Positions 1-8,164 of a stretch of DNA of 41,474 bases are shown one piece after another; positions within the stretch are counted from its first letter, which is position 1; every line of letters starts with the position of its first letter. The translations under genes were made by a program, and so were the position numbers. Origin of the DNA: JAYWIG01 sp043789035 (lineage in GTDB: Bacteria; Pseudomonadota; Gammaproteobacteria; Burkholderiales; Burkholderiaceae_E); contig JAYWIG010000233.1 of NCBI GenBank assembly GCA_043789035.1, positions 1 to 41,474 on the forward strand, given 5' to 3'. Under the pieces are notes generated by a model. It made no database searches. It was not told the DNA's origin and saw only the letters and a program-made list of their open reading frames with translations.

Positions 1-662
1 CCAGCTTTACCTAGTTCAACCAGCTGCTCGAAATTGTTAGCGTTGTTAGAAACACCGCTAATTTTTTGCGCGTCTTTAATCGACTTGGCAACCGTAAAGA
101 ACTCGACAATAAAGCGGTTAATATCGACGGGGTTTGCAATGACTTTGCGAACGTCGCGTTTCAGTAACGGCGTTAACTCGCCCACCCAATCTTCAACGAA
201 TGGCTCCGAAGTTGCGATTACCACTTCGCTTGAGCGCGCTTCAACCGGGAGAATTTTGAATCGGGTAGCGTATTGGCTGGACATGACATCGGCGACTCGC
301 CCGAAATCGACCTTTAAGGGGTCAATATGCATATAACCTAAACCAATGCGCCCGCTTAGCCATTTGCAGATGTCATTAACTTCGAGAACGGCATGAGGGA
401 GTGCTGCCCGCTTAGGCTTTCGAGAAGCAATTGCAACAAAGGCATGCTGTACCAATGCACCCAGCTTTACATATTCGGCAACGCGCTTGCATTCTTCTGT
501 CGAAATCAAGCCGTCGGCCATCATCAGCGCCAAACACTTATCAGCGCTTAACTTTCGGTCAGGCGTGCAATATTGAGAACTATCTGCTCTGCCCGAAGGG
601 GACGTTAAAGGATGCGCTTTTGAAGGCGCAATAACGGTAGGGTGATTGAGAGTTAAAGCCAT
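1..662 (-). CDS. GspE/PilB-type secretion/pilus ATPase, N-terminal part (runs off window)
   Basis: The open frame on the minus strand starts with ATG at 662 and runs without a stop to the window edge, giving about 220 residues and no C-terminus. The visible part resembles the N-terminal MshEN/T2SSE-N domain of GspE/PulE/PilB ATPases: a helical bundle (around LSADKCLALMMADGLIS, residues 41-57), then an alpha/beta unit containing LGYMHIDPLKVDFGRVADVM and FKILPVEARSSEVVIATSEP. This domain normally couples the hexameric ATPase to the inner-membrane platform of type II secretion or type IV pili. The Walker motifs would lie outside the window, so the exact system (GspE or PilB) cannot be settled. 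No strong Shine-Dalgarno precedes the ATG. The next gene upstream on the same strand is the spermidine-synthase-like gene, 111 bp away. Confidence 0.8.
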   Translation of the reverse strand, partial: MALTLNHPTVIAPSKAHPLTSPSGRADSSQYCTPDRKLSADKCLALMMADGLISTEECKRVAEYVKLGALVQHAFVAIASRKPKRAALPHAVLEVNDICKWLSGRIGLGYMHIDPLKVDFGRVADVMSSQYATRFKILPVEARSSEVVIATSEPFVEDWVGELTPLLKRDVRKVIANPVDINRFIVEFFTVAKSIKDAQKISGVSNNANNFEQLVELGKA

Positions 663-773
663 CTTTACATAATGACTTTACAGTGGGCTATTGAGTGCCT
701 AGAACCGATTAACGGTCACGCCGCGAATACCAGCGGTGTGCAGACGGGTGGAAACTCTTGTAAACCACTACGA

Positions 774-1538
774 TTATGGCGAAAGCACCCACCGATTAGC
801 TGGGCTCTGAATCGCAGCTAGCCATTCATTTGCAGGCAGGTTGAACTTAGCTTCGAGCATTGCAGCACGAGCCGTAAGGTCGCTGATGTTCAGTCGTAAG
901 TCAGGCCCACCAAAAGCCAATACAACAATATTGCCTTCTTTGCATTTTGGAAGCTGCACGATTTTGCCGCCAAATACCTTGGCCACTCGTTCACGACTTC
1001 GAACAAAATGATCGGAACCAAAGAAATTAAACACGGCCACTCCAGGAACCCCTTCATGCCCGCCCATGCTTTTAAAACAATCTGCATAAAAGCTAGGCGA
1101 ATCCAGCACCGGGCCTTTGGCGGCGGCATCGTAAACATCGACCTGCAAAACGTTGGGGTATAGATGCGGGTTTGCTTGCTTTAAATACTTCTCCGCATCC
1201 GCATGCACAACCGTTAAGCGCGGATGGTCATAACGCAATTTAAACCAGGCCTGTGTAGCCAGAATCACGATGCGATTCAGCTCGACTACGGTCACATGGC
1301 TGGGTTTGCAATATGCCAGTGAATACTTGGTTAAGGAAGCCGCCCCTAATCCGAGCTGAACAATGTTCAGTGGTGGCGCTAGAAACAACAACCAAGCCAT
1401 CATATCTTTTACATAGCGAAGCTCAAGCGCATTGGGCGACGAGAGGCGCATTGCCCCTTGCACCCAATGGCTGCCGAAGTGTAGGTACCGAATACCTGCT
1501 TGTTCGGAAAAAGTTACTGCATTCGAGGGCAGACTCAA
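774..1538 (-). CDS. Spermidine-synthase-like (PABS-fold) methyltransferase-type protein
   Basis: This 254-residue protein has the Rossmann core of spermidine synthases and related SAM-binding enzymes. Motif I is VQLGLGAASLTKY (about residues 60-72). An acidic strand end, VTVVELN (about 82-88), fits nucleotide-ribose binding, and DVYDAAAKG (about 133-141) sits where the catalytic Asp of polyamine synthases lies. The N-terminal tetramerisation segment of true SpeE is reduced, so it may not make spermidine. Many Burkholderiales carry such 'spermidine synthase' paralogues of unknown function. The likely start is TTG at 1538: its TTGA overlaps the TGA stop of htpG by 4 bp, implying translational coupling. 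Function is inferred from fold only. Confidence 0.72.
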   Translation of the reverse strand: MSLPSNAVTFSEQAGIRYLHFGSHWVQGAMRLSSPNALELRYVKDMMAWLLFLAPPLNIVQLGLGAASLTKYSLAYCKPSHVTVVELNRIVILATQAWFKLRYDHPRLTVVHADAEKYLKQANPHLYPNVLQVDVYDAAAKGPVLDSPSFYADCFKSMGGHEGVPGVAVFNFFGSDHFVRSRERVAKVFGGKIVQLPKCKEGNIVVLAFGGPDLRLNISDLTARAAMLEAKFNLPANEWLAAIQSPANRWVLSP

Positions 1539-3436
1539 GCGGCCATACCAGCGAGTAGCATCTGGTTTACACGCTTTACAAACGCTGCAGGGTCTACTAA
1601 CTGCCCACCTTCGGCCAAAGTTGCTTGATCGAACAACAGATTAGCCCAATCGCTCACGCTATCGCTACCGGCTTTGATGTTTTTCACCAAGGCATGATCA
1701 GGATTAATTTCCAAAATCGGTTTGCGATCTGGTGCTTTTTGCCCAGCTTGTTTTAGCAACCGCTCAAGATGCCCACTCATATCGCCGTCATCCGAGATCA
1801 AGCAAGCAGGTGAATCAGTTAAGCGCGAGCTTATACGAACCTCTTTTACCTTGTCCTTTAAAGCTTCTTGCAAACCTTCAACCAAGGGTTTAAACGCTTC
1901 GTTAACTTGCTCAGTTTTTGCTTTGTCCTCTTCTGAAGCAAGCTTACCCAGATCCAGGTCGCCGCGAGCCACAGAAACTAACTGCTTGCCTTCAAACTCT
2001 TGCAGATGATTTAGCATCCATTCGTCAACACGGTCGGTAAGCAGCAATACTTCGATGCCTTTAGTACGAAAAACTTCGAGGTGAGGCGAATTGCGCGCAC
2101 CAGTCTCAGAATCGGCAGTGACGTAGTAAATTTTTTCCTGCTCGGGCTTCATGTTGGTTACATACGTAGCTAGCGCAACAGTGGCATCAGTGCCAGTGTT
2201 TGTGGTTGAGAATCGAAGTAGCTTAGCAATGCGATCTTTGTTTCCAAAGTCTTCACCCAAACCTTCTTTCAATACCTGGCCGAACTCTTTCCAAAAACTT
2301 GCGTAATCTTCTACACGGTTCTCAGCCATGTCTTCCAACATGCTCAGCACACGTTTAGAACAACCTTCGCGAATGGCTTTGACGTCGCGGCTTTCTTGCA
2401 AAATTTCGCGCGATACATTTAATGGCAAATCAGCCGAATCGATCACGCCCCGGACGAATCGCAAATAGCTTGGCAAAAGCTGTTCAGCATCATCCATGAT
2501 GAAAACGCGCTTCACATACAACTTTAGACCGTGTTTGGCTTGCCTGTCGTATAAATCGAATGGGGCTTTGCTGGGAATAAATAGCAATTGCGTGTATTCG
2601 GTACGGCCTTCAACACGGTTATGCGAATAGGCTAGTGGCTTGGCCGAATCATGCGAAATATGGGTGTAAAAACTCTGGTATTGCTCTTCGGTGACTTCTG
2701 CTTTAGACCTTGCCCATAAAGCGGTGGCTTGGTTAGCAACTTCCCATTCACCGGTTTGTTTGTATTCGCTAGCGTCTTTATCCCATTCTTGCTTCAGCAT
2801 CTTAATCGGCAATGAAATATGGTCGGAATACTTTTCAACAATGCTCTTTAAAGTCCATTGCGAAAGTAAATCATCAAAACTTTCTTCATCCTTGTTTTCT
2901 CGCAATTGCAAAACAATTTCAGTGCCGCGTTTAGCGCGTTCCACGGTTTCAATAGAAAACTCGCCCGAACCATCAGATTCCCAACGAACCCCTTCAGCTG
3001 CTGAAGCGCCTGCTTTGCGGGTAGTTACAGTGACTTGGGACGCGACGATAAACGCCGAATAAAAACCCACACCAAACTGGCCGATTAGCTGTGAATCTTT
3101 GCCTTCATCGCCCGATAACTTGCCGAAAAACTCTTTCGTGCCCGAACGCGCAATGGTGCCAAGGTTGTCGATTACTTCTTGGTGGGTCATGCCAATACCA
3201 TTATCGCGAATGGTGATTGTGCGTTTAGCTTTATCGAACTCTAATTCGACGGCTAAATCGCCATCGCCCTCGTACAAATCACCGTTATTCAGGGCCTCGA
3301 AGCGTAACTTATCGCAAGCGTCAGACGCATTGGAGATGAGCTCCCTCAGAAAAATCTCTCGATTGCTGTACAAAGAATGAATCATCAACTGAAGCAGTTG
3401 CTTGACCTCAGTCTGGAAACCCATGGTTTGTTTCAC
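1535..3436 (-). CDS. htpG: Molecular chaperone HtpG (Hsp90)
   Basis: This 633-residue protein is a full-length bacterial Hsp90, the cytosolic ATP-dependent homodimeric chaperone. The GHKL ATPase domain occupies roughly residues 1-230: RELISNASDACDKLR carries the catalytic Glu and the Asn that coordinates Mg, DNGIGM binds the adenine, and GQFGVGFYSAF forms the lid glycine motif. The middle domain includes the catalytic-loop Arg region (SREILQESRDVKAIR). The C-terminal dimerisation domain ends near the stop. The start is GTG at 3436, giving MKQTMGFQTEVKQLL, with a GAGG element about 9 nt upstream. It overlaps the following spermidine-synthase-like gene by 4 bp. A clear sigma-32 promoter is not visible upstream. 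Confidence 0.97.
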   Translation of the reverse strand: MKQTMGFQTEVKQLLQLMIHSLYSNREIFLRELISNASDACDKLRFEALNNGDLYEGDGDLAVELEFDKAKRTITIRDNGIGMTHQEVIDNLGTIARSGTKEFFGKLSGDEGKDSQLIGQFGVGFYSAFIVASQVTVTTRKAGASAAEGVRWESDGSGEFSIETVERAKRGTEIVLQLRENKDEESFDDLLSQWTLKSIVEKYSDHISLPIKMLKQEWDKDASEYKQTGEWEVANQATALWARSKAEVTEEQYQSFYTHISHDSAKPLAYSHNRVEGRTEYTQLLFIPSKAPFDLYDRQAKHGLKLYVKRVFIMDDAEQLLPSYLRFVRGVIDSADLPLNVSREILQESRDVKAIREGCSKRVLSMLEDMAENRVEDYASFWKEFGQVLKEGLGEDFGNKDRIAKLLRFSTTNTGTDATVALATYVTNMKPEQEKIYYVTADSETGARNSPHLEVFRTKGIEVLLLTDRVDEWMLNHLQEFEGKQLVSVARGDLDLGKLASEEDKAKTEQVNEAFKPLVEGLQEALKDKVKEVRISSRLTDSPACLISDDGDMSGHLERLLKQAGQKAPDRKPILEINPDHALVKNIKAGSDSVSDWANLLFDQATLAEGGQLVDPAAFVKRVNQMLLAGMAA

Positions 3437-3463
3437 GCTAGAACCTCATTTATAAAAAGTTAA

Positions 3464-3495
3464 ATAAAAATCACCACCGAATAGGTAAATTCGGT
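3464..3495 (-). terminator. Weak rho-independent terminator-like hairpin after the MocR gene
   Basis: On the minus strand a 7-bp stem (ACCGAAT / ATTCGGT, plus-strand positions 3476-3482 and 3489-3495) with a 6-nt loop is followed, after five nucleotides, by a T-rich run (TTTTTATTT). It lies 55 bp past the MocR stop and about 40 nt before htpG, so it could end the MocR transcript or sit in the htpG leader. The stem is AT-rich and the gap before the T run is longer than usual, so this is tentative. Confidence 0.3.
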
Positions 3496-3550
3496 TGAAC
3501 CTTACATTTTAGCAAGATCACCCATTCGATTAGCTTGCGAAACTTGGCAG

Positions 3551-4975
3551 CTACTTAGCCTTATCAAGTACCTTGGATAATTGATCGAGCATTTTGAAAT
3601 TGTTGCTAGTAGCGACATTGAATCGCATCCATGTACTTGGGCGCTGATCGGGTAAAAACAAGCTCCCAGGAGCCATTAAAAAACCATGATCGAGCATTTG
3701 CTGCGCAACCGCATTGGTATCTGTACCAGCATCTGCCCATACAAACATGCCTGCCGATGGTACGGAAAAGATTTTGAATCCCAGCTTTTCAATAGCTCGG
3801 AGGGTGGTGTCTCGATGGCGATCTAGCCGTTCACGCAAGCGATCAAGGTACTTTCGATAGTGCCCCTCAGATAACACCCGGTACACGATGCGCTCACCAA
3901 GCTCCGAGCTCGTAAGCCCCACCAATAGCTTTCTGTCGGTAAGCTCTCTGGCTAAATCGGCGTTGCAGGCAATAAAACCGACACGCAAATTTGCCGCCAA
4001 TGTCTTGGAAAAACCACCCAAGTAAATCACTCGACGCAATTGATCGAGTGCCGCAAGCCGTAACGCTGGCTGCGAGCTTAAGCCTGGGTGTAAATCGCTG
4101 TAAACATCATCTTCAACAATCATGAAGTCATATTGTTCAGCCAATCTCAGAATCTGATAGGCCTTCGCACTCGACAAACCGCAACTAGTGGGGTTATGCA
4201 AAACCGACACTGTGAGGTAAATCTTGGGCTTATTTGCCTTCACCAACGCTTCAATCAAGCTGACATCTGGCCCATCGGGCAGGCGCGGCACGCTAATGAT
4301 TCGAACTCCCAATTGCGCGAATCGCCCGAAGATCAAAAACCATGACGGTTCATCCACCATCACGCAATCACCTGGTTTCAAGTAGTGCTGGGCGACCAAG
4401 TCTAAACCTTGAGTAACACCATTGACAGTCAAAATTTGCTCTGGCGTTACCGCAATGTCTTGGCTAGCAAGCTTTAATTGCAGTTGTTGACGCAATGGCA
4501 AATAGCCTTGTGGAACGCCATAGTCAAGCAAGCTGATGCTTGAGCCACGCCCTAAAGCTCGTAAGCTGGAGGCGACTAACTCTTCATCTAACCAGTCTGA
4601 CGGTAACACTCCACCACCAGGCATGTCCCTGGCAGGTAGTTTCTTGAACATGTTCCTTAGCAACCAAACAACATCGACCTTTGAATTTGCGGCTTCAGCC
4701 CAATTTGGAGTACTCGGCAAATCATGGGTGATCAAATTGCTAGGCCGTGTTTTTACGAAAAACCCGCTGCCACGACGGCTTTCAACATAGCCTCTAGCCA
4801 CTAATCGGTCATAGGCTTCGACCACGGTAAATCTCGATACCGAATGATCGGTAGAGAACTGCCGAATCGATGAAATACGCACGCCCGGCCGCAGGCTACG
4901 CTCTTCAATTCGAGCGCTGTACCAGTGCACTATTTGATCGACTAATGTGTGGTCAGAGCCCGGAGTAAACACCAT
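3551..4975 (-). CDS. MocR/GntR-family transcriptional regulator with aminotransferase domain
   Basis: This 474-residue protein joins an N-terminal GntR-type winged helix (about residues 10-80; the recognition part includes SRFTVVEAYDRLVARGYVES) to a fold-type I aminotransferase domain (about 110-470). The PLP Schiff-base Lys is K324 in GGFSKTLAANLRVGF. The Asp pairing with the pyridine nitrogen is in IVEDDVYSDL, and the HNPTS motif is present. MocR regulators use PLP (or PLP plus an amine) as a sensor, usually regulating a neighbouring divergent gene, rather than acting as transaminases. Here the divergent neighbours are two amino-acid/metabolite exporters, so control of these is likely. An intergenic direct repeat fits this regulator type. 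The effector is unknown. Confidence 0.9.
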   Translation of the reverse strand: MVFTPGSDHTLVDQIVHWYSARIEERSLRPGVRISSIRQFSTDHSVSRFTVVEAYDRLVARGYVESRRGSGFFVKTRPSNLITHDLPSTPNWAEAANSKVDVVWLLRNMFKKLPARDMPGGGVLPSDWLDEELVASSLRALGRGSSISLLDYGVPQGYLPLRQQLQLKLASQDIAVTPEQILTVNGVTQGLDLVAQHYLKPGDCVMVDEPSWFLIFGRFAQLGVRIISVPRLPDGPDVSLIEALVKANKPKIYLTVSVLHNPTSCGLSSAKAYQILRLAEQYDFMIVEDDVYSDLHPGLSSQPALRLAALDQLRRVIYLGGFSKTLAANLRVGFIACNADLARELTDRKLLVGLTSSELGERIVYRVLSEGHYRKYLDRLRERLDRHRDTTLRAIEKLGFKIFSVPSAGMFVWADAGTDTNAVAQQMLDHGFLMAPGSLFLPDQRPSTWMRFNVATSNNFKMLDQLSKVLDKAK

Positions 4976-4996
4976 CGCTATGAGTACCGTTTAGAG

Positions 4997-5038
4997 TGTA
5001 TTGCTAGAAATTCGATAGACTGTATTGGTACTGTACAT
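4997..5038. promoter_or_regulatory. Candidate MocR operator: TGTATTG direct repeat in the divergent promoter
   Basis: In the 85-bp gap between the MocR gene and the LysE-type exporter, TGTATTG occurs twice in the same orientation (4997-5003 and 5021-5027). Each copy is preceded by GA plus one base, and the two start 24 bp apart. The second copy continues into GGTACTGTACA, which contains the palindrome TGTACA-like core. Directly repeated operators in divergent promoters are characteristic of MocR regulators such as GabR. Binding itself is inferred. Confidence 0.45.
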
Positions 5039-5060
5039 GCAAAACTAGTTAATATCAATC

Positions 5061-5675
5061 ATGGAATCAGCCACTCTGAACGTCAATCTCTTTTTAGCAT
5101 TTGTGTGGTTCGCCGTTTTAGTATCGACCACACCTGGGCCAAACTGCACTGTCGCGCTTTTGACGTCCGCGAAGTATGGTTTTCGCTCAGTTTTGCCACA
5201 CATGCTCGGCGTGATGGTTGGCTTTGCTTCGCTACTTTTGGCTTGCGCTATGGGTGCCTACGCAGTGCTATTGTCAGTGCCCTACGCTGCAACTGTCTTG
5301 AAGTGGGCTGGTATCGCGTACCTTATTTGGATGGGCTGGATTTTGAGTAGCTCTGCAACATCGAGCCAAGCGCGGAGCGATTACCCTACAAAAAAGCCGA
5401 GCTTTATTGGCAGCGCGCTATTCCAATATGCAAACCCCAAAGCATGGCTATTAGCGACCGGTGCCATTGCGGCCTATCAACCAATGGCTAAGCCATTCGC
5501 ATTGTGCGTGCTGATTATGATGGTTATTTGCGCCCTCGCCTGCGCTTTAGGCATCTGTATTTGGGGCTATGCTGGAAGCCGAATGCAAAGCTGGTTAGGG
5601 TACGGCAATCGTGAGGTGATTTTCAACAGATTTGCTGGCGCATCGCTAGTCGTCACAGCTCTCGCACTTATTTAG
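5061..5675 (+). CDS. LysE/RhtB-family amino-acid exporter
   Basis: This 204-residue inner-membrane protein has the six-segment hydrophobic pattern and the signature TTPGPNCTVALLTSAKYGFRS (about residues 22-42) of the LysE/RhtB exporter superfamily, which moves amino acids or derivatives out of the cell. A second family hallmark, FQYANPKAWLLATGA, begins near residue 121. The length matches the family norm of about 200-210. The gene is the first of two plus-strand exporter genes divergent from the MocR regulator, and the putative operator lies just upstream. No Shine-Dalgarno is evident before the ATG, as for several genes here. The substrate cannot be told from sequence. Confidence 0.88.
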   Translation: MESATLNVNLFLAFVWFAVLVSTTPGPNCTVALLTSAKYGFRSVLPHMLGVMVGFASLLLACAMGAYAVLLSVPYAATVLKWAGIAYLIWMGWILSSSATSSQARSDYPTKKPSFIGSALFQYANPKAWLLATGAIAAYQPMAKPFALCVLIMMVICALACALGICIWGYAGSRMQSWLGYGNREVIFNRFAGASLVVTALALI

Positions 5676-5701
5676 ATTGATAGATCCTGAAATCAAATCC
5701 A

Positions 5702-6622
5702 TTGAAATTAAATCGAGAGAGTCTCGGCATGTTGCTTGGGCTTGTCGGAGTATTGATGTTTTCACTGACTCTTCCGCTGACACGCCTTGCAGTGCGGCAG
5801 ATCGACCCAGTATGGCTAGCATTAGCCCGCTGTGCGTTAGCGGCTTTAGTAGGCGGTATGGCGTTGGTTTGGTTCAAGGTTCCGTTTCCGCGACGAGAGC
5901 TCTGGCCTAATATCTTCTGGACCATCATCGGTGTGATCTTCGGTTTTCCGATCTTCTCTTCTATATCGATGAAATTTACTGACGCGTCCCATGGCGCGAT
6001 AATAGCTGGCCTGCTGCCATTAACAACGGCCATTATTGCAACGACGTTTTCTCCTGAAAAGCCTTCATTTAAATTTTGGCTTACTGCATTTGCAGGTAGC
6101 GCGTTGGTCGTTGGTTTTGCCTTGTGGCAAAGCAAGGGAGCGATACAGATTGGCGACTTGGCGATGCTGGTTGCAGTACTAGCGGCCAGCACTGGTTATG
6201 CCTTTGGAGGAAAACTAGCCCAAGCCATTGGGGGCTGGCAAGCGATTTCATGGTCCCTCGTACTCGCATTGCCATTTACCATTTTCGGCATGCTTTTGCT
6301 GGCATGGTTGCGCGGCGGTTTTTTCGAAAGCATGTCGGTAAATGGTGATAGTAACTGGCAAAGCATCACTTGGCAGAATTGGGCCTGCTTTGTTTATGTG
6401 GCTTTGTTTAGCCAGCTGATAGGCTTTTTCTTTTGGTACGGCGGAATGGCCGTCGGCGGTGTGGCTCGGGTATCTCAAGTGCAATTGATACAGCTTGTTT
6501 CGACTTTGAGCTTTGCTGCGCTTGTCAACCAAGAGATCGTTTCTCAAGGTACTTGGCTGGTGGGCCTTCTTGTTGTCACGTTAATCTTTATTAACAAGAA
6601 GGCCGCTATTAAAACGGGCTAG
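5702..6622 (+). CDS. EamA/DMT-family transporter
   Basis: This 306-residue protein consists of two EamA repeats (about residues 10-145 and 160-300) and shows about ten hydrophobic segments, as in drug/metabolite transporters of the inner membrane. Motifs such as FSLTLPLTRLAV and DPVWLALARCALAAL are typical of the first repeat; GGVARVSQVQLIQLVSTLSFAAL is typical of the second. The annotated start is TTG at 5702. An ATG at 5729 is preceded by GAGAGA at good spacing and would remove only nine residues, so it is a real alternative. It follows the LysE-type gene by 26 bp and is probably co-transcribed under MocR control. It converges on terC with 7 bp between stops. Confidence 0.87.
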   Translation: MKLNRESLGMLLGLVGVLMFSLTLPLTRLAVRQIDPVWLALARCALAALVGGMALVWFKVPFPRRELWPNIFWTIIGVIFGFPIFSSISMKFTDASHGAIIAGLLPLTTAIIATTFSPEKPSFKFWLTAFAGSALVVGFALWQSKGAIQIGDLAMLVAVLAASTGYAFGGKLAQAIGGWQAISWSLVLALPFTIFGMLLLAWLRGGFFESMSVNGDSNWQSITWQNWACFVYVALFSQLIGFFFWYGGMAVGGVARVSQVQLIQLVSTLSFAALVNQEIVSQGTWLVGLLVVTLIFINKKAAIKTG

Positions 6623-6629
6623 AGTTTTC

Positions 6630-7838
6630 TCAGTCAATGACGAGGGTTAAAGTTGCAATTGCAGCACCAACGCCGGCTGGAATACCAAATCTCTGCCATA
6701 CGGAAGATTGTCTGCCAGCAATAACTTCGACAGGCACATTCGACTTTTGCAATACGCTGTTGGTTAATGAGTTCGACACCATCTTAGCAAGCGCATTTTT
6801 CCGGTTAGAAACCAGCAAAATTCGACCACAGTTGCTCTGTTTTGCTGCTTTTACAATTTCGGTGGCCCGATCACCAACGACCCATTGCTTATCAAAAGCT
6901 ACATTGGCCTTGGTGAGCAACGCTTCAGCTTCCTGCATTGCCGCATTGGCTCTTTCAGAACGCACCTTTTGAACATTACCCATATTCAAAAATCGGCTTG
7001 CATGGCGCTGCAATGCCGGTTGTACGTTGAGCAATACTGCTCTCTGACCAGGGTTTTGCAACCGCTCAGAGATGAATTTGTGTATGGCTTGTAATGAATC
7101 AGCATGGCCGTTCATGGGAATAAGAGCTTTTGACATATCGACATCTCCAAGTTGAGGAAGGGAAGCAGTTTTTTCTTTCGAATTCATTTCGCAGCCTAGG
7201 AGCAACACTCCGCTTACGCAAACAACATATGCAACATATTGAATCCACTCCATGCCTTTGAGATAAGGCTCAAGGAAGGGTTCAGCCAGCATCATTTTTG
7301 CAGCAGTAAAGGCAAGCACACCCGCGCCAATAAAGATCATCGACGGATACTTTTCAGTATATTTCAAGATAAGCGTGCTACCCCAAACAACGATTGGCAC
7401 ACTAATCACAAGCCCAAGAATAACCAGTACGTAGCTGCCGTGAGCGGCACCTGCAACTGCCAGAACGTTATCGATTCCCATTACAGCATCAGCGATCACA
7501 ATGGTCTTCATTGCGCCCATAAATGTTGTTGACGCATCGACATTGTCGTGGCCATCGCCAGAGCTGGGCGCAAGTAATTTATAACCAATCCAAAGCAAAG
7601 CTAAGCCACCAGCGAAACGTAACCCAGGGATTGCAAGAAGCCAAACAACCCCTAAAGTCATAATGCAACGAACCACAACAGCACCAATAGCGCCGAAGAT
7701 TACTGCTTTTTTGCGTAAATCTGGCGGCAGCTTACGTGCCGCCAAAGCGATCACTATGGCGTTATCACCTGCTAAAACGATATCAATGACGATAATTGTT
7801 AATAGAGCTGTCAGAAAAGAGACTGAAAATATGTCCAT
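6630..7838 (-). CDS. TerC-family membrane protein fused to a C-terminal Usp domain
   Basis: The first ~220 of 402 residues form a TerC/YjbE/Alx-type integral membrane domain with about seven hydrophobic segments. It has the paired acidic signatures AGDNA (D25, N26) and GIDNV (D123, N124), the conserved metal-linked positions of this manganese-exporter superfamily. Residues about 237-375 read as a universal stress protein fold: ALIPMNGHADSLQAI at the first strand, VLLNVQP, GDRATEIVKAAK, and a final strand VPVEVIAG. The Usp ATP loop (usually G-x2-G-x9-G-S/T) is not intact (SNRKNALAKMVSNSLTNS), so ATP binding is doubtful. A last hydrophobic stretch (about 384-402) may return to the membrane. Separate TerC and Usp proteins are usual, so the fusion is notable. 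A Mn2+-type riboswitch lies immediately upstream but on the opposite strand. Confidence 0.85.
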   Translation of the reverse strand: MDIFSVSFLTALLTIIVIDIVLAGDNAIVIALAARKLPPDLRKKAVIFGAIGAVVVRCIMTLGVVWLLAIPGLRFAGGLALLWIGYKLLAPSSGDGHDNVDASTTFMGAMKTIVIADAVMGIDNVLAVAGAAHGSYVLVILGLVISVPIVVWGSTLILKYTEKYPSMIFIGAGVLAFTAAKMMLAEPFLEPYLKGMEWIQYVAYVVCVSGVLLLGCEMNSKEKTASLPQLGDVDMSKALIPMNGHADSLQAIHKFISERLQNPGQRAVLLNVQPALQRHASRFLNMGNVQKVRSERANAAMQEAEALLTKANVAFDKQWVVGDRATEIVKAAKQSNCGRILLVSNRKNALAKMVSNSLTNSVLQKSNVPVEVIAGRQSSVWQRFGIPAGVGAAIATLTLVID

Positions 7839-8019
7839 GAAAAATGTTTAGATATTGAAGTAGTTTATTCACTGCTCAGTCTAGGTGCACAAAAGCACGA
7901 TAACTATTACGTTTTGTTATGCATCACTAAACGTGATAAACCTGAAGTTGACTAAAACCCTATACAGCGTCGGGTACTCACAGCTTGCACAATGTTGCAG
8001 CTTAATATTTGATTTCCCA

Positions 8020-8127
8020 TCAAGGGGGAGTAACTCAAAACAACGTAGTCGTCAGTTCGAGCAAAGAAATTTGCTCCGGCTACGTGGCTGGCCAAGCGAA
8101 AGCTTGAATAGCGAGTAAGACCTTTGA
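8020..8127 (+). promoter_or_regulatory. yybP-ykoY (Mn2+) riboswitch aptamer
   Basis: The plus strand carries the hallmark blocks of this family: GGGGGAGTA (8024-8032) near the 5' end and AAGACCTTTG (8117-8126) at the 3' end. P1 closes as TCAAGGG (8020-8026) with CCTTTGA (8121-8127), seven pairs including one G-U. ACTC (8033-8036) pairs with GAGT (8113-8116), and CGTAG (8044-8048) with CTACG (8080-8084). Two hairpins are capped by GAAA tetraloops: GAGCAAA/TTTGCTC (8059-8076) and CAAGC/GCTTG (8093-8106). The inner TCGTCAG segment resembles the conserved metal-site loop. The aptamer ends 37 nt before the ATG of an HTH-only LysR fragment. The 7839-8019 stretch upstream holds no gene and must contain both its promoter and that of terC. 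Confidence 0.85.
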
Positions 8128-8152
8128 CAGATTAACTTTGAATTAACTTGTC
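8126..8152 (+). promoter_or_regulatory. Candidate expression-platform hairpin after the riboswitch
   Basis: GACAG (8126-8130) and TTGTC (8148-8152) pair, together with TTAA/TTAA inside, to give an AT-rich stem with one mismatch. It shares its first two bases with the 3' arm of riboswitch P1. Its loop contains CTTTGA (8136-8141), a copy of the P1 3' arm that could pair with the P1 5' arm instead. No U-run follows, so control of translation or RNA stability would be likelier than termination. This is inference from pairing only. Confidence 0.35.
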
Positions 8153-8164
8153 GAATGCGCCTTA

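Noticed and set aside
34..634. Two plus-strand frames (34-336 and 431-634)
   Set aside because: They are antisense to the clear GspE-type reading frame on the minus strand and show no family features.
3437..3550. Sigma-32 heat-shock promoter for htpG
   Set aside because: A loose CTTGCTA...CCGAATT match exists but is too far from consensus to call.
7982..8001. Terminator before the riboswitch
   Set aside because: The TGCA/AGCT stem has a bulge and is followed by mixed AT sequence rather than a T run.
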